Notes under the pieces: model-generated
Database searches by the model: none
Told to the model about the DNA's origin: nothing
The model's input: only the letters and a program-made list of their open reading frames with translations
Part shown: in pieces, positions 17,876-37,006 of the stretch
Numbering within the stretch: position 1 is the first letter of the stretch
Layout of the letters: each line of letters opens with the position of its first letter
Translations under genes and position numbers: made by a program
Assembly (NCBI RefSeq): GCF_938039245.1
Contig: NZ_CALHVN010000020.1
Location: 22,357 to 86,356, forward strand
DNA length: 64,000 bases
From: an uncultured Campylobacter sp.
GTDB taxonomy: Bacteria > Campylobacterota > Campylobacteria > Campylobacterales > Campylobacteraceae
Reading direction: 5' to 3'

Positions 17876-19954
17876 TTAGCCGTTTCTTTTCTTGATAATC
17901 TCTTCGCTGACGTTCTTTGGAACTTCCTCATAGTGGTCAAATTCCATAGAATAAGTAGCGCGACCTTGCGTCATAGAGCGAAGGTCAGTAGAGTAACCAA
18001 ACATCTGAGCTAGCGGGCAGAAAGCAGTGATGATCTTGCTTCCGTTTCGCTCGTCCATAGAGTTTACTTGACCGCGACGTTTGTTTAAGTCGCCGATAAC
18101 GTCACCCATATAGTCCTCAGGCGTCTCAACCTCAACCTTCATCATAGGCTCAAGGATAACCGCACCCGCTTTTCTAGCGCCCTCTTTGAAACCCATAGAA
18201 GCAGCTAGTTTAAATGCCATTTCAGACGAGTCAACTTCGTGGTAGCTACCGTCAAATAGGGTAACTTTAACGTCCTCGACCGGATAACCGGCAAGCACGC
18301 CGCTTTGTAGCGCCTCTTTGCAGCCTTTTTCAACCGCTGGGATATACTCTTTAGGAACTACGCCGCCTTTAATATCGTTAACGAACTCAAATCCGCTAGC
18401 CGCAGGTAGCGGCTCAAGGCGCAAGAACACGTGTCCGTACTGACCGCGACCACCTGATTGTTTAGCGTATTTATACTCTTGCTCGACTGTTTTGCGGATG
18501 GTCTCGCGGTATGCGACTTGCGGTTGACCTACTTCGGCATCGACTTTAAATTCGCGTAGCATTCTATCTACGATGATCTCAAGATGAAGCTCGCCCATAC
18601 CGCTGATGATGGTTTGACCGCTCTCTTCGTCGGTGCCCACTCTAAAGCTTGGGTCTTCTTGAGCTAGTTTTTGAAGCGCGATAGCCATTTTTTCTTGATC
18701 GGCTTTAGTTTTTGGCTCGACGGCAACACTGATAACCGGCTCAGGGAAGTCCATCTTCTCAAGGATAACCTTGTCTTTTTCGCTCGCGAGCGTATCGCCG
18801 GTTAGGGTATTTTTTAGACCTACGACCGCGCCGATCTCGCCTGCGTGAAGAATCGAAATTTCCTCGCGTTTGTTTGAGTGCATTTTTAGCAAGCGACCGA
18901 TTCTTTCTTTATTATCCTGAACGGTGTTGTAAGCATAGCTACCGCTCTCAAGGCTACCGCGATAAACACGGATAAAGGTAAGCTGCCCGACGAACGGGTC
19001 GGTCATAATCTTAAACGCAAGAGCTGCAAATTCGCCGTTATCGGTGCTTTCTACAGTTACTTCGCTACCGTCTTCATAAACGCCCTTAATCGCCTCGATC
19101 TCATCCGGTGCAGGCAAATATGCTACGACCGCGTCAAGTAGGGGCTGGATGCCTTTATTTTTAAATGCCGTTCCGCAAAGCATAGGAGTTATCGTCATTC
19201 TTAAGCAACCCGCTTTGATACCTTTTTTGATCTCTTCTTCGCTTAGCTCCTCGCCTGAGAAAAATTTCTCCATCAAGCTATCATCGGTTTCAGAAACCGC
19301 TTCGATTAACTTAGTGCGGTACTCTTCTGCCTTTTCTTTTACTTCCGCCGGGATCTCTATCTCTTTATAATCAGTCGGCTTTTTGTCGTCTTCCCAAACG
19401 TAAGCTTTCATTTTAACCAAATCGACTACGCCTCTAAAGTTATCCTCTGCGCCGATAGGAATTTGAATAGGCACCGGATTTGCTTTTAGGCGGTTTCTGA
19501 TTTGAGACTCGACGTTATAAAAATTTGCGCCGATTCTATCCATTTTATTTACGAAAACGATTCTTGGGACGTGATACTTATTTGCTTGTCTCCAAACGGT
19601 CTCAGACTGAGGCTGTACGCCGCCGACTGAGCAAAATACCGAAACGGCGCCATCAAGAACGCGCATAGAACGCTCGACTTCGATAGTAAAGTCGACGTGG
19701 CCCGGAGTGTCGATCAAATTTATCTGGTGATCTTTCCAAAAGCAAGTGGTCGCCGCAGACGTAATCGTAATGCCGCGCTCTTTTTCTTGCTCCATCCAGT
19801 CCATCGTAGCAGCACCGTCGTGAACCTCGCCGATCTTGTGGCTCATACCCGTAAAGAACAAAATTCTTTCGCTGGTCGTAGTTTTACCGGCATCGATGTG
19901 AGCAGCGATACCGATGTTTCTAACCATATGTAAAGGGGTTTTTCTATCTGCCAT
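17876..19954 (-). CDS. fusA: Elongation factor G
   Basis: 692 aa translational GTPase driving tRNA-mRNA translocation on the ribosome. G-motifs: [10 protein letters not shown] (about 17-26), [17 protein letters not shown] and NKMDR. Domains IV and V follow to the end. The family match is near full length with no gaps. Last protein gene of the large translation block, 12 bases after rpsG. Confidence 0.98.
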   Translation of the reverse strand: MADRKTPLHMVRNIGIAAHIDAGKTTTSERILFFTGMSHKIGEVHDGAATMDWMEQEKERGITITSAATTCFWKDHQINLIDTPGHVDFTIEVERSMRVLDGAVSVFCSVGGVQPQSETVWRQANKYHVPRIVFVNKMDRIGANFYNVESQIRNRLKANPVPIQIPIGAEDNFRGVVDLVKMKAYVWEDDKKPTDYKEIEIPAEVKEKAEEYRTKLIEAVSETDDSLMEKFFSGEELSEEEIKKGIKAGCLRMTITPMLCGTAFKNKGIQPLLDAVVAYLPAPDEIEAIKGVYEDGSEVTVESTDNGEFAALAFKIMTDPFVGQLTFIRVYRGSLESGSYAYNTVQDNKERIGRLLKMHSNKREEISILHAGEIGAVVGLKNTLTGDTLASEKDKVILEKMDFPEPVISVAVEPKTKADQEKMAIALQKLAQEDPSFRVGTDEESGQTIISGMGELHLEIIVDRMLREFKVDAEVGQPQVAYRETIRKTVEQEYKYAKQSGGRGQYGHVFLRLEPLPAASGFEFVNDIKGGVVPKEYIPAVEKGCKEALQSGVLAGYPVEDVKVTLFDGSYHEVDSSEMAFKLAASMGFKEGARKAGAVILEPMMKVEVETPEDYMGDVIGDLNKRRGQVNSMDERNGSKIITAFCPLAQMFGYSTDLRSMTQGRATYSMEFDHYEEVPKNVSEEIIKKRNG

Positions 19955-19966
19955 ACCAGCCTCCTC

Positions 19967-20449
<483 letters not shown>

Positions 20450-20512
20450 TCAAATTTTATAAATTTTACTCAAACCTATGCCGCTAATGGCATGGTCTGC
20501 GAACCTAATTTT

Positions 20513-20920
20513 TTATTTCTTTTTACCCGCTGCGGCTGCTGCTTGACCAGGTTTTGGTCGTTTAGCACCGTATTTTGAGCGAGAAACCGTTCTTTTTGCA
20601 ACGCCTGCAGTATCAAGAGCGCCGCGCACGATGTGGTATTTAACGCCCGGTAAGTCTTTAACACGACCGCCGCGCACTAGCACGATGCTGTGTTCTTGTA
20701 GGTTGTGACCTTCGCCGCCGATATAGCTGATCACTTCAAAACCGCTTGTAAGCCTAACTTTGGCAACTTTTCTCAAAGCCGAGTTTGGTTTTTTAGGAGT
20801 CGTAGTATAGACCCTAGTGCAAACTCCTCTTCTTTGAGGACACTCTTTTAGCGCCGGAGATTTTGACTTAAAAGTCACTTTCTTGCGCTCTTTTCTGACC
20901 AATTGATTAATGGTTGGCAC
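20513..20920 (-). CDS. rpsL: 30S ribosomal protein S12
   Basis: 135 aa, decoding-centre protein with the [14 protein letters not shown] start, [19 protein letters not shown] (streptomycin-site lysine region) and [17 protein letters not shown]. The true start is GTG at 20920, with AAAGGA directly upstream; a longer in-frame TTG start at 20935 would place that ribosome binding site inside the gene. An Ala/Lys-rich tail follows YGAKRPK. Confidence 0.97.
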   Translation of the reverse strand: MPTINQLVRKERKKVTFKSKSPALKECPQRRGVCTRVYTTTPKKPNSALRKVAKVRLTSGFEVISYIGGEGHNLQEHSIVLVRGGRVKDLPGVKYHIVRGALDTAGVAKRTVSRSKYGAKRPKPGQAAAAAGKKK

Positions 20921-20964
20921 AGTAATTCCTTTCAACTAAATTTATTAAAAAGACTTGATTTTAT

Positions 20965-21183
20965 TTAAATTTGGCTTAATATAAGGTAAATTTCATCTTT
21001 AGCGTCAAATTTTATCGCGCTAGTCTTTTTTAAAAGCGTATTTTCCGCTTTTACTAAAGATAACGCAAATGAGATAAAGGCATAAATTTCGACCCTAAAG
21101 CCGCCGACGTTTGTAAGCTTCGGCAAATTTCCGAGTCCGCAATAGGCGTACATTATCGTTAGGCTAGTGCCGATAGTAAGCAA
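20965..21183 (-). CDS. Possible small membrane protein, uncertain
   Basis: 72 aa if the TTG at 21183 is used; the frame stays open to about 21240. Two hydrophobic stretches (LLTIGTSLTIMYAYCGLG and YAFISFALSLV) with a Lys-rich C-terminus (KKTSAIKFDAKDEIYLIL). Codon use resembles real genes, but there is no clear ribosome binding site and I recognise no family. It may be a remnant of a larger membrane protein. Confidence 0.35.
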   Translation of the reverse strand: MLTIGTSLTIMYAYCGLGNLPKLTNVGGFRVEIYAFISFALSLVKAENTLLKKTSAIKFDAKDEIYLILSQI

Positions 21184-21266
21184 TGCGCCAATCCTAGTCG
21201 AATTTTTCGAAATTTTAAATTTAAAGGATTGATTTTATCCGGCTAGCTTTAAAACGAGGTACATTT

Positions 21267-21290
21267 AAGCCTCGCCAAATTTGGCGAGGC
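21267..21290 (-). terminator. Hairpin after rpoC
   Basis: AAGCCTCGCC-AAAT-TTGGCGAGGCTT inverted repeat 15-38 bases after the rpoC stop. The stem is strong; the downstream T-run on the minus strand is weak (TTAAATG), so termination may be partial. Confidence 0.65.
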
Positions 21291-21304
21291 TTGCGGGGTT
21301 AAAT

Positions 21305-29945
<8,641 letters not shown>

Positions 29946-29981
29946 CTACCTCATTGGTATAAGTTGAAAGAAAGTAAATAA

Positions 29982-30033
29982 CCGCACGTCTGCGGCATCT
30001 TTATAAAAATTAAATAAGGAGGCAATGCCTCCT
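29982..30033 (-). terminator. Attenuator-like hairpins between rplL and rpoB
   Basis: On the minus strand, AGGAGGC-ATT-GCCTCCT (30033-30017) is followed by TTATTTAATTTTTAT, and then CCGCA-GACG-TGCGG (29995-29982). The position matches the known partial terminator of other bacteria that lowers rpoBC expression relative to L7/L12. Strength not testable here. Confidence 0.6.
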
Positions 30034-30051
30034 CTGTAAAAATAAGTAAAA

Positions 30052-30429
30052 TTATTTAAGTTCGACTTTAGCGCCGGCTTCCTCAAGCTCTTTTTTAGCT
30101 GCTTCAGCCTCATCCTTGCTAATGCCTTCTTTAATAACGGAAGGAGTTTGCTCGACTGCATCTTTAGCCTCTTTAAGACCAAGGCCGGTAAGAGCGCGAA
30201 CGACTTTAATAACGTTGATTTTCTTGTCGCCGCCGTCAACTAGAACAACGTTAAATTCTGTTTTCTCCTCAGCTGCGTCTGCTGCGCCGCCTGCTGCTGC
30301 GCCACCTGCTACCATTACCGGAGCAGCGCTTACGCCGAATTTCTCTTCAAATTCTTTTACTAATTCGCTTAGCTCTAATACTGAAAGATTAGAGATAAAT
30401 TCTAATACGTCCTCTTTAGTAATTGCCAT
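30052..30429 (-). CDS. rplL: 50S ribosomal protein L7/L12
   Basis: 125 aa. N-terminal dimerisation helix ([29 protein letters not shown]), Ala/Gly hinge ([15 protein letters not shown]) and C-terminal factor-binding domain ([20 protein letters not shown]). It forms the ribosomal stalk with L10 and recruits GTPases. It starts 11 bases after rplJ. Confidence 0.98.
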   Translation of the reverse strand: MAITKEDVLEFISNLSVLELSELVKEFEEKFGVSAAPVMVAGGAAAGGAADAAEEKTEFNVVLVDGGDKKINVIKVVRALTGLGLKEAKDAVEQTPSVIKEGISKDEAEAAKKELEEAGAKVELK

Positions 30430-30440
30430 TTCTTATCCTT

Positions 30441-30923
30441 TTATGCTGATTTTTCTTTTTTCTCTTTAAGCGCATTTAGTCCAATAGTGAAATTTTGGAT
30501 AGGCGCATTCCAAACTTGCAAAAGCATCGCAAGCAACTCATCACGGCTAGGCATCTTAGATAGAGCCTTGACTTTCTCGACGCTTGCAACTTCGCCATCA
30601 ATATGAGCGGTCTTAATTTTGAATAGTTCGCTATTTGTTTCTTCAAATTTAGCCGCAACTTTAGTAGCTGAAAGCTGATCGCCCCAGATAAAGATATTAG
30701 TATCTTTCAAAACCATACCGGATTTTCCGATATTATTAAGAGCAATATTTGCAAGAGTATTTTTTACGATTTGAACTTTTACGTTTAAAACCCTAGCCGC
30801 ATCTCTCAAGGCCTCTAGCTTTTTAGTGCTAAGACCGCGATAATCGCAAACTATAATCGCTTCATTTTCTTTAAATTCAGCTTCAAGTTTACTGATTATT
30901 TCAGATTTTTCATTTCTCGTCAT
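30441..30923 (-). CDS. rplJ: 50S ribosomal protein L10
   Basis: 160 aa stalk base protein. Family features: [37 protein letters not shown]. The C-terminal helix binds L12 dimers. It is preceded by a structured leader of the type used for L10 autoregulation. Confidence 0.97.
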   Translation of the reverse strand: MTRNEKSEIISKLEAEFKENEAIIVCDYRGLSTKKLEALRDAARVLNVKVQIVKNTLANIALNNIGKSGMVLKDTNIFIWGDQLSATKVAAKFEETNSELFKIKTAHIDGEVASVEKVKALSKMPSRDELLAMLLQVWNAPIQNFTIGLNALKEKKEKSA

Positions 30924-30955
30924 CTAGTTTTTCTCCTTTCCGACTAGTGATTTCA

Positions 30956-30997
30956 AGCAGAGCGGCATAAAAGCGCGATTAAGCAAAAGCCTCTGCT
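30956..30997 (-). promoter_or_regulatory. Putative L10 leader
   Basis: The leader of rplJ contains AGCAGAG (rna sense, 30997-30991) pairing with CTCTGCT (30962-30956) around an inner GC-rich arm. A stem with purine-rich internal elements ahead of rplJ fits the L10(L12)4-binding leader known from other bacteria. The assignment is by position and shape only. Confidence 0.5.
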
Positions 30998-31033
30998 ATC
31001 TCCAATCTAAGATAAAAATTTATTAGCTAAAAA

Positions 31034-31738
31034 TTAGCGTAGATCCATAAGCTCTTGAGTCTCGAGTAGAACAGAAGGGCTCATAGTTAACGATAAAGCA
31101 GCACTCTTAATGTATCTACCTTTTGCTGCTGCAGGTTTTTGTCTATTTACCGCTTTAATAAGGGTTGAAATGTTATCGTTTAGTTGCTCTTTTGAAAAGC
31201 TAACTTTACCGAGACCGGCATGTATATTTCCTTGCTTATCTACACGGAAATTAACTTGACCGCTTTTTGCGTTATTGACCGCTTGAGCTACATCCATAGT
31301 AACAGTGCCTGTTTTTGGATTTGGCATAAGACCTTTTGGTCCCAAAATTCGTCCTACTTTACCGACTAGTCCCATTAAATTTGGAGTAGCAATAAGAACA
31401 TCAAAATTCATAATTCCTTTTTGGATATCTTCGACAAGTTCATCGCTACCGACTATATCGGCGCCGGCAGCTTTTGCTTCGTCAGCTTTTGCATCTTTTG
31501 CTATAACAGCTACGCGAACAGTTTTGCCGGTTCCTGCAGGAAGTACAACCGAGCCTCTAACCATTTGATCTGCGTGTCTTGGGTCAACATTAAGTTTCAA
31601 AGCAATTTCAACGGTTTCGTCAAATTTTGCGCTTTTTAATTGTTTTATAGTATCAATAGCCTCAGCTAAAGAATAATTTTTAGTAGCATCAACTTTTTCA
31701 AGCAGCTTACTAAATCTTTTTGTAGTTTTTTTTGACAT
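31034..31738 (-). CDS. rplA: 50S ribosomal protein L1
   Basis: 234 aa. [45 protein letters not shown] and GLGKVSF are typical. It binds 23S rRNA at the L1 stalk and commonly represses its own mRNA. A 123-bp structured leader separates it from rplK. Confidence 0.98.
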   Translation of the reverse strand: MSKKTTKRFSKLLEKVDATKNYSLAEAIDTIKQLKSAKFDETVEIALKLNVDPRHADQMVRGSVVLPAGTGKTVRVAVIAKDAKADEAKAAGADIVGSDELVEDIQKGIMNFDVLIATPNLMGLVGKVGRILGPKGLMPNPKTGTVTMDVAQAVNNAKSGQVNFRVDKQGNIHAGLGKVSFSKEQLNDNISTLIKAVNRQKPAAAKGRYIKSAALSLTMSPSVLLETQELMDLR

Positions 31739-31769
31739 TGATTTCTCCGCATTTATAATTTTTATGCTT

Positions 31770-31853
31770 CCACATTGCTAAGTTTAAAATACACGCGCTA
31801 AATTAGGTATTAACGCGTGCCATAAATTTAACTTCAACAAAACCCTTATGTGG
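31770..31853 (-). promoter_or_regulatory. Structured leader between rplK and rplA
   Basis: Nested arms: CCACAT (31770-31775) with ATGTGG (31848-31853), and inside it CACGCG (31792-31797) with CGCGTG (31814-31819). It could be an L1 autoregulatory site displaced from its usual place ahead of rplK, or an attenuator (TATTTTAAAC follows the inner hairpin). Inference only. Confidence 0.4.
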
Positions 31854-31861
31854 TAAAAGGA

Positions 31862-32287
31862 TTAATCTACTACCGTAATACCTATTGAACGAGCTGAACC
31901 AGCAATAATTTTAGCTGCTTGCTCCCTATCTTTAGTATTTAAATCGGCAATTTTTTTCTCAACAATTTCGAGCACCTGAGCTTTTGTAAGCTTAGCCACT
32001 TTATTTTTTAACGGATTATCCGAACCTTTTTCTATGCCTGCAGCTTTTTTGATAAGATCCGTTGCAGGTGGCTGTTTTGTGATAAAAGTAAAACTTTTGT
32101 CTGCATATACTGTAATAACGACCGGTACTCTAAATCCGGCCATATCCTTAGTTCTTTCATTAAAAGCTTTGCAAAATTCCATAATATTCACACCCTGCTG
32201 ACCAAGAGCCGGACCTACCGGAGGACTCGGATTTGCTTTTGCAGCAGCAATATGTAATTTAATTTCGCCTACAACCTTTTTAGCCAT
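31862..32287 (-). CDS. rplK: 50S ribosomal protein L11
   Basis: 141 aa, full family length: [44 protein letters not shown]. It binds the GTPase-associated centre of 23S rRNA. Ten bases after nusG. Confidence 0.98.
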   Translation of the reverse strand: MAKKVVGEIKLHIAAAKANPSPPVGPALGQQGVNIMEFCKAFNERTKDMAGFRVPVVITVYADKSFTFITKQPPATDLIKKAAGIEKGSDNPLKNKVAKLTKAQVLEIVEKKIADLNTKDREQAAKIIAGSARSIGITVVD

Positions 32288-32297
32288 AAACTTCTCC

Positions 32298-32828
32298 TTA
32301 TACTATCTTCTCAACTTGTGAATACAAAATTTCAACTGGAGTACTTCTACCAAATATTGAAACATTCAACTTTAACTTGCCGTGTATCATATCGTACTCT
32401 TCTACTATTCCGGTAAAATTTGCGAAAGGTCCCTCGGTAATACGAACATTTTCACCATTATCAAAGAAAATCTTTGGCTTAGGAGCAGCACGTTTTTGAA
32501 CCTTTTCCAGAATTAAATTAATGTCTTTTTCGCTCAAAGGCGTAGGCTTTTTAGCCTCACCTATAAATCTACCTACTTTAGGAAGAGATTGTATCTTATG
32601 CCAAAGAGCAGTATCTAAATCAAGATACGCAAAAGCATATCCAGGATAAAGACTTCTCTCATTTATTTTTTTCTTACCATTTTTTATTTCTATTACGTCT
32701 TCAGTAGGAACTATAATTTCTTTTAGTTGTTCTTCAATGTGATTATCTCTAACCAAATTTTCAATAGCTCTTTTTACGCTCATTTCGCTACCGGCATAAG
32801 TTTGAATTGCATACCATTTATGTGCCAT
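32298..32828 (-). CDS. nusG: Transcription antitermination factor NusG
   Basis: 176 aa from [13 protein letters not shown]; a longer frame to 32882 would overlap secE and lacks family similarity. NGN domain ([33 protein letters not shown]), then the KOW domain ([21 protein letters not shown]). It binds RNA polymerase and couples it to Rho or the ribosome. Directly after secE. Confidence 0.97.
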   Translation of the reverse strand: MAHKWYAIQTYAGSEMSVKRAIENLVRDNHIEEQLKEIIVPTEDVIEIKNGKKKINERSLYPGYAFAYLDLDTALWHKIQSLPKVGRFIGEAKKPTPLSEKDINLILEKVQKRAAPKPKIFFDNGENVRITEGPFANFTGIVEEYDMIHGKLKLNVSIFGRSTPVEILYSQVEKIV

Positions 32829-32838
32829 ACATTCAACC

Positions 32839-33018
32839 TTAAATAAGCTTTGAAACAGAAAAAGACATAATGACGTCAACAAGAGCTAAAAAAAGTGAGA
32901 CAATAGCTACTACAGCAAAAACCGTTATAAAAGCATTCCTGATTTGCTCTTTGAGTGGAAAAATTACCTTTTCAATCTCCGCACAAGAAAGCTTAATATA
33001 GCTTATTATTTTTTCCAT
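32839..33018 (-). CDS. secE: Preprotein translocase subunit SecE
   Basis: 59 aa from MEKIISYIKLS; the longer frame to 33066 would run into the tRNA-Trp gene. Short amphipathic helix (EIEKVIFPLKEQIRNAF), then one membrane helix (VFAVVAIVSLFLALVDVIM). The single-span form is normal for this group. It stabilises SecY. Confidence 0.95.
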   Translation of the reverse strand: MEKIISYIKLSCAEIEKVIFPLKEQIRNAFITVFAVVAIVSLFLALVDVIMSFSVSKLI

Positions 33019-33032
33019 TTTTAACCTTTTGA

Positions 33033-33108
33033 TGGCAGGGCAAGAGGGATTCGAACCCCCAACCATTGGATTTGGAATCCAGCGCTCTACCGTTGGAGCT
33101 ATTGCCCT
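33033..33108 (-). tRNA. tRNA-Trp (anticodon CCA)
   Basis: 76 bases with encoded CCA. Acceptor AGGGCAA/TTGCCCT, T-arm GGGGGTTCGAATCCCTC-like, anticodon loop TTCCAAA. It lies between rpmG and secE in the usual rpmG-tRNA-Trp-secE order. Confidence 0.95.
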
Positions 33109-33115
33109 AAAAGCC

Positions 33116-33286
33116 TTAGCTCTTTAATTTTACTTCTTTATGAATGGTATGTTTTTTTAGTCTTGGACAATATTTTTTTAGTTCCAATTTTTCAGTTGTT
33201 GTTTTACTGTTTTTTACCGTAGTATAATTTATATCACCTGATTCAGAACATTTAAGACCAACTTTTATTCTGTTACCTTTTGCCAT
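33116..33286 (-). CDS. rpmG: 50S ribosomal protein L33
   Basis: 56 aa: begins [17 protein letters not shown], contains [21 protein letters not shown] in pieces, ends [11 protein letters not shown]. One cysteine of each zinc pair is retained (CSES and YCPR), so it looks like the zinc-free form. AGGGA precedes the ATG. The stop lies 8 bases from the tRNA-Trp 5' end. Confidence 0.95.
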   Translation of the reverse strand: MAKGNRIKVGLKCSESGDINYTTVKNSKTTTEKLELKKYCPRLKKHTIHKEVKLKS

Positions 33287-33297
33287 AAATTCCCTTC

Positions 33298-33320
33298 AAA
33301 AAAGCGGAGAAAAACTCCGC
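33298..33320 (-). terminator. Terminator after tuf
   Basis: GCGGAG-TTTTT-CTCCGC followed by six T on the minus strand, 18 bases after the tuf stop and ahead of rpmG. It probably limits read-through from the tRNA-tuf unit into rpmG-secE-nusG. Confidence 0.85.
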
Positions 33321-33337
33321 CAAAATATAAAATTAAA

Positions 33338-34537
33338 TTATGCTAGAATCTTAGAAACAACGCCTGAGCCGACTGTTCTACCGCCTTCACGAATCGCGAA
33401 GCGAGTTCCCTCTTCAAGAGCAACTGGCGCAATAAGCTCAACAGTTATCTTTAGGTTGTCACCAGGCATAACCATTTCTGTTCCTTCTGGAAGAGTGATA
33501 GAACCTGTAACGTCAGTCGTTCTTACATAGAACTGCGGTCTATAGTTGTTAAAGAATGGGGTATGACGTCCGCCTTCTTCTTTTGTTAAAATATAAACTT
33601 CGCCCTCAAATTTAGTGTGAGGAGTAATTGATTTAGGTTTGCAAAGAACCATACCGCGCTCAACATCTTCTTTTTTTGTACCTCTTAGAAGAACGCCTAC
33701 GTTGTCGCCTGCTTCACCTTGATCCATCTCTTTTCTAAACATCTCGACGCCGGTAACTGTAGTAGTTTGAGTTGGTCTAATACCTACGATTTCGATGGTA
33801 TCGCCTACTTTTACCACACCTTTTTCAATTCTACCGGTAACAACCGTACCGCGACCGGAAATAGAGAAAACGTCCTCGATAGGCATCAAGAAATCTTTAT
33901 CTGTTGCGCGTACTGGAGTTGGAATATACTCATCAACTCTAGCCATAAGCTCAAGAACCTTTGCAGACCATTCGCCGTCTGTTCCAGCCTTAGCCTCATT
34001 AAGAGCTTGTAGAGCCGAGCCTGCTACGATTGGAGTATCGTCACCAGGGAAGTCGTACTCGTTTAGAAGCTCACGAATTTCCATCTCGACTAGCTCAAGA
34101 AGCTCCGTGTCGTCAACCATATCAGCCTTATTCATAAATACAACGATATAAGGAACGCCTACTTGACGAGATAGTAGAATATGCTCTCTGGTTTGAGGCA
34201 TCGGACCGTCAGCAGCAGAAACAACTAGGATAGCGCCGTCCATTTGAGCCGCACCTGTAATCATATTTTTAACATAGTCGGCGTGGCCTGGGCAGTCAAC
34301 GTGTGCATAGTGGCGATTTTCAGTCTCGTACTCAATATGAGAAGTAGCAATGGTAATGCCGCGCTCTTTTTCTTCAGGAGCGTTATCGATATTATCATAG
34401 TCTTTTAGCTCTGCAAGACCTTTTCTTGAAAGAACAGCGGAAATCGCAGCTGTCAATGTTGTTTTACCATGGTCAACGTGACCGATAGTACCAATGTTTA
34501 CGTGTGGCTTGTTACGTGAAAATTTTTCTTTTGCCAT
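33338..34537 (-). CDS. tuf: Elongation factor Tu
   Basis: 399 aa. [42 protein letters not shown] and SALQALN, then domains 2 and 3 through SGVVSKILA. It brings aminoacyl-tRNA to the ribosome. Located directly after four tRNA genes, as in the classic thrU-tyrU-glyT-thrT-tufB arrangement. Confidence 0.98.
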   Translation of the reverse strand: MAKEKFSRNKPHVNIGTIGHVDHGKTTLTAAISAVLSRKGLAELKDYDNIDNAPEEKERGITIATSHIEYETENRHYAHVDCPGHADYVKNMITGAAQMDGAILVVSAADGPMPQTREHILLSRQVGVPYIVVFMNKADMVDDTELLELVEMEIRELLNEYDFPGDDTPIVAGSALQALNEAKAGTDGEWSAKVLELMARVDEYIPTPVRATDKDFLMPIEDVFSISGRGTVVTGRIEKGVVKVGDTIEIVGIRPTQTTTVTGVEMFRKEMDQGEAGDNVGVLLRGTKKEDVERGMVLCKPKSITPHTKFEGEVYILTKEEGGRHTPFFNNYRPQFYVRTTDVTGSITLPEGTEMVMPGDNLKITVELIAPVALEEGTRFAIREGGRTVGSGVVSKILA

Positions 34538-34596
34538 CTCTTCCTCCGTAATGATTTGTTTTTAATTCAAATTTATGTCTAATTTCTCTAAAACCA

Positions 34597-34671
<75 letters not shown>

Positions 34672-34808
34672 GTAATATCGCTTGGCATAAGAGATAATAT
34701 AAAAACATAAACAACTAAAAGGAAATTAAAAATAGAGCTACAGCAAATGTATAAAAATTTATAGAGACTTTTATCATTTTACAGCTCCCAGCTTCATTTC
34801 CAAAATTC

Positions 34809-34885
34809 TGGAGCGGGAAACGGGGCTCGAACCCGCGACCCTCAGCTTGGAAGGCTGATGCTCTAGCCAACTGAGCTACTCCCGC
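34809..34885 (-). tRNA. tRNA-Gly (anticodon UCC)
   Basis: 77 bases with CCA. Acceptor GCGGGAG pairs with TTCCCGC (one mismatch), anticodon arm TCAGC-CTTCCAA-GCTGA. Confidence 0.95.
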
Positions 34886-34893
34886 ATATAGCA

Positions 34894-34978
<85 letters not shown>

Positions 34979-35037
34979 CTAATTAATTTTAAATTATAAA
35001 TGCTTAATGGTATTTCTGGTCAAACACTGTTATGAAA

Positions 35038-35113
35038 TGGAGCTGGTGAACGGACTTGAACCGCCGACCCACTGCTTACAAGGCAGTAGCTCTACCAACT
35101 GAGCTACACCAGC
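35038..35113 (-). tRNA. tRNA-Thr (anticodon UGU)
   Basis: 76 bases with CCA. Acceptor GCTGGTG/TCACCAGC-like, anticodon arm ACTGC-CTTGTAA-GCAGT. First gene of the tRNA-tuf unit. Confidence 0.95.
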
Positions 35114-35134
35114 ATCCTGATTTGTGAAAGTTGG

Positions 35135-35163
35135 ATTATAGCCCAATTTCTTCTCAAAGTCAA
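35135..35163 (-). promoter_or_regulatory. Strong sigma-70 promoter of tRNA-tuf block
   Basis: On the minus strand, TTGACT (35163-35158), 17-base spacer, TATAAT (35140-35135). Transcription would start about 15 bases before tRNA-Thr(UGU). A near-consensus -35 is uncommon in Campylobacter, which fits a very strong stable-RNA promoter. Confidence 0.88.
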
Positions 35164-35231
35164 GACTTTTGCAAAAAATAGTCGTGTTTTACATTTTTTT
35201 TATAAAAACATGCCTTTGGTTCGTAATTTTT

Positions 35232-35657
35232 TTAGCCCATAGGCTCTGGAGCTTCTTTAAATTTTAAATCTTTTCTAAGTTTTGAACGTGGTTTCGTAGG
35301 CGGCCTTTCCTCGCTTGATTTTTGCTCTACGATACCGGTTTGAACCTCGTCTTCCTTAGCGACTAGCGCATAAGCCTCTTTAAATCCGGCCGCCTTAATC
35401 TTTTGCGTCAGAACCTTAATATCGTTTTTATTCATAGCCCGCGTTTTGACCGCTATAGAGCGGTACCTGCCGAATCTACCGCTAACTACGGCTTTTACGC
35501 CGTCTATCTTAGCGACTTTACGCTCTATATCGGCTCGCTCGCGTTCTATGGATTCTTGCGTTACGTCGTCGCCGAATGCGCTTACGAAGATATTATATTC
35601 GCTATTTGCGAGTAAAACGCTGCAAAGCAATAAAAAAACAACGACGATTTTTTTCAT
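35232..35657 (-). CDS. Secreted protein with SPOR-like fold, unknown
   Basis: 141 aa from ATG at 35657, which has GCAAAAAGGAGAAGC upstream; a longer frame to 35786 would overlap the next gene. Signal peptide KKIVVVFLLLCSVLLANS. The mature part (YNIFVSAFGDD..., ERKVAKIDGVKAVVSGRFGRY, LTQKIKAAGFKEAYALV) alternates beta/alpha as SPOR domains do, but I cannot confirm the family. A Pro/Lys-rich tail follows. Confidence 0.75.
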   Translation of the reverse strand: MKKIVVVFLLLCSVLLANSEYNIFVSAFGDDVTQESIERERADIERKVAKIDGVKAVVSGRFGRYRSIAVKTRAMNKNDIKVLTQKIKAAGFKEAYALVAKEDEVQTGIVEQKSSEERPPTKPRSKLRKDLKFKEAPEPMG

Positions 35658-35743
35658 GCTTCTCCTTTTTGCTTGCAGCAAATTTAACTGTTTTGGATTA
35701 TATACGACAATGAATAAAATTGCGATAAATTTGACCGAGCGCC

Positions 35744-36997
35744 CTACCCCAGCGCTTTTGCGATTAGCTCGATGGGGTTTTCGCATTTCACGTCTGAGCC
35801 GTCTATATGCAGCGCATTTGAAATTTGCATTTTACAGGCGCTACACTCCGCGCTTACGATCTTTGCGCCCGTTTTTTTTATCATCTCCGATTTTCTTTGT
35901 CCGGCCGCGCGGCTTAGGTGATATTTTTCAGCCTGCATCGTCACTCCGCCAAAACCGCAGCACTCGTTTGGATCGCTCATCTCGGTTATTTCGTAGTTTT
36001 GAGCGAGCAGTTTGCGAGGCTCTTTAAAGACGCCTTGCATTTTTCTAGCGTGACAAGGGTCGTGATAGGTTACGGAGGCTAAATTTTTGCCCTTTTTTAC
36101 CAAAATTTCAGCCAAATTCGTAAATTTTTCAAAATACTCCGTCGCTAAAAATATCTTCTTGCTCACTGCTTTTGCGCGCTCTCGCCACTGCTCGTCCGCG
36201 TGAAAAAAATGCTCGTAGTCGATCTTTATCATCGCCGAACAGGTCGCCTCGGGCACGATGATAGCGTCAAGTGCGTCCAGCATTTTTTCGAAATACTCGA
36301 TATTTCGCTTTGCCAAAACCTCGACCGTCGCAAAATCCCCCGTGAAATACGCCGGCGCGCCGCAACAGGCCTGCTTTTTCATCAAATTTAAATTTAGCCC
36401 AAGCTCGCGCGCTATCTTAACCAAAGCCTCGCCGATGCCCGTATATGCATAGTTTCCCATACAGCCGATAAAAACTCCGATAGTTTTAGCTCCGCCGTTA
36501 TCGATAAACTCGGCGTGCGAGTTTAAAAAGCTCTTTTTGCTAGCAGTGGGCAAAAGCCGCTCTTTTTTCACCATCGGCAGGCTAAACCTCGGGCTCATTG
36601 CGCCTTCGCGGATCTTAAACGCGCAGCTTTGAAACACATATCCCAGCCTCGCGCAAACATCCATCACCGCGCGGTGGCGCAGTAGCCAAAAAAACGCTTT
36701 TTTGTACCACGCGATGCCGAATTTTTCCGCGATATCGCGTCGGACGTTTTCTATCGCCGTATCCACGCGCAAGGAGTTTGGACAGACCTCGACGCAGCTC
36801 GTGCATAAAAAGCAGCTCTCAAAGATACTTTTCGCGTTTTTATCAAGCTTTAGCTCGCCGCGCTCGTAAGCACCTACTAGGTCTAAAAAACCGCGCGGAG
36901 AGGTCGTTTCGTCGGAGTTTATCTTGTGGATCGTGCAGACCTGGATACATTTGCCGCATTTTACGCATTTATCTGAAATTTCGCTAAATTTAAACAT
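35744..36997 (-). CDS. Iron-sulfur protein with two CCG domains (GlcF/HdrD type)
   Basis: 417 aa. Two [4Fe-4S] ferredoxin motifs (CVKCGKCIQVC near 12, CFLCTSCVEVCPNS near 61) and two cysteine-rich CCG domains (CMGNYAY...ACCGAPAY near 178-212; DPCHARK...NECCGFGG near 315-350). Same architecture as glycolate oxidase GlcF and heterodisulfide reductase D subunits. It takes electrons from an unidentified dehydrogenase; no FAD partner is adjacent. It follows hemN by 9 bases, the pair also neighbouring in C. jejuni (Cj0991c/Cj0992c as I recall). Confidence 0.88.
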   Translation of the reverse strand: MFKFSEISDKCVKCGKCIQVCTIHKINSDETTSPRGFLDLVGAYERGELKLDKNAKSIFESCFLCTSCVEVCPNSLRVDTAIENVRRDIAEKFGIAWYKKAFFWLLRHRAVMDVCARLGYVFQSCAFKIREGAMSPRFSLPMVKKERLLPTASKKSFLNSHAEFIDNGGAKTIGVFIGCMGNYAYTGIGEALVKIARELGLNLNLMKKQACCGAPAYFTGDFATVEVLAKRNIEYFEKMLDALDAIIVPEATCSAMIKIDYEHFFHADEQWRERAKAVSKKIFLATEYFEKFTNLAEILVKKGKNLASVTYHDPCHARKMQGVFKEPRKLLAQNYEITEMSDPNECCGFGGVTMQAEKYHLSRAAGQRKSEMIKKTGAKIVSAECSACKMQISNALHIDGSDVKCENPIELIAKALG

Positions 36998-37006
36998 GTC
37001 CGCCCA

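Larger units (their letters stand above)
20936..21304. other. Spacer between rpoC and rpsL
   Basis: Holds the rpoC terminator-like hairpin and a possible small minus-strand ORF (below). The 25 bases before rpsL contain its leader and ribosome binding site. No clear sigma-70 promoter was identified for rpsL. Confidence 0.5.
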
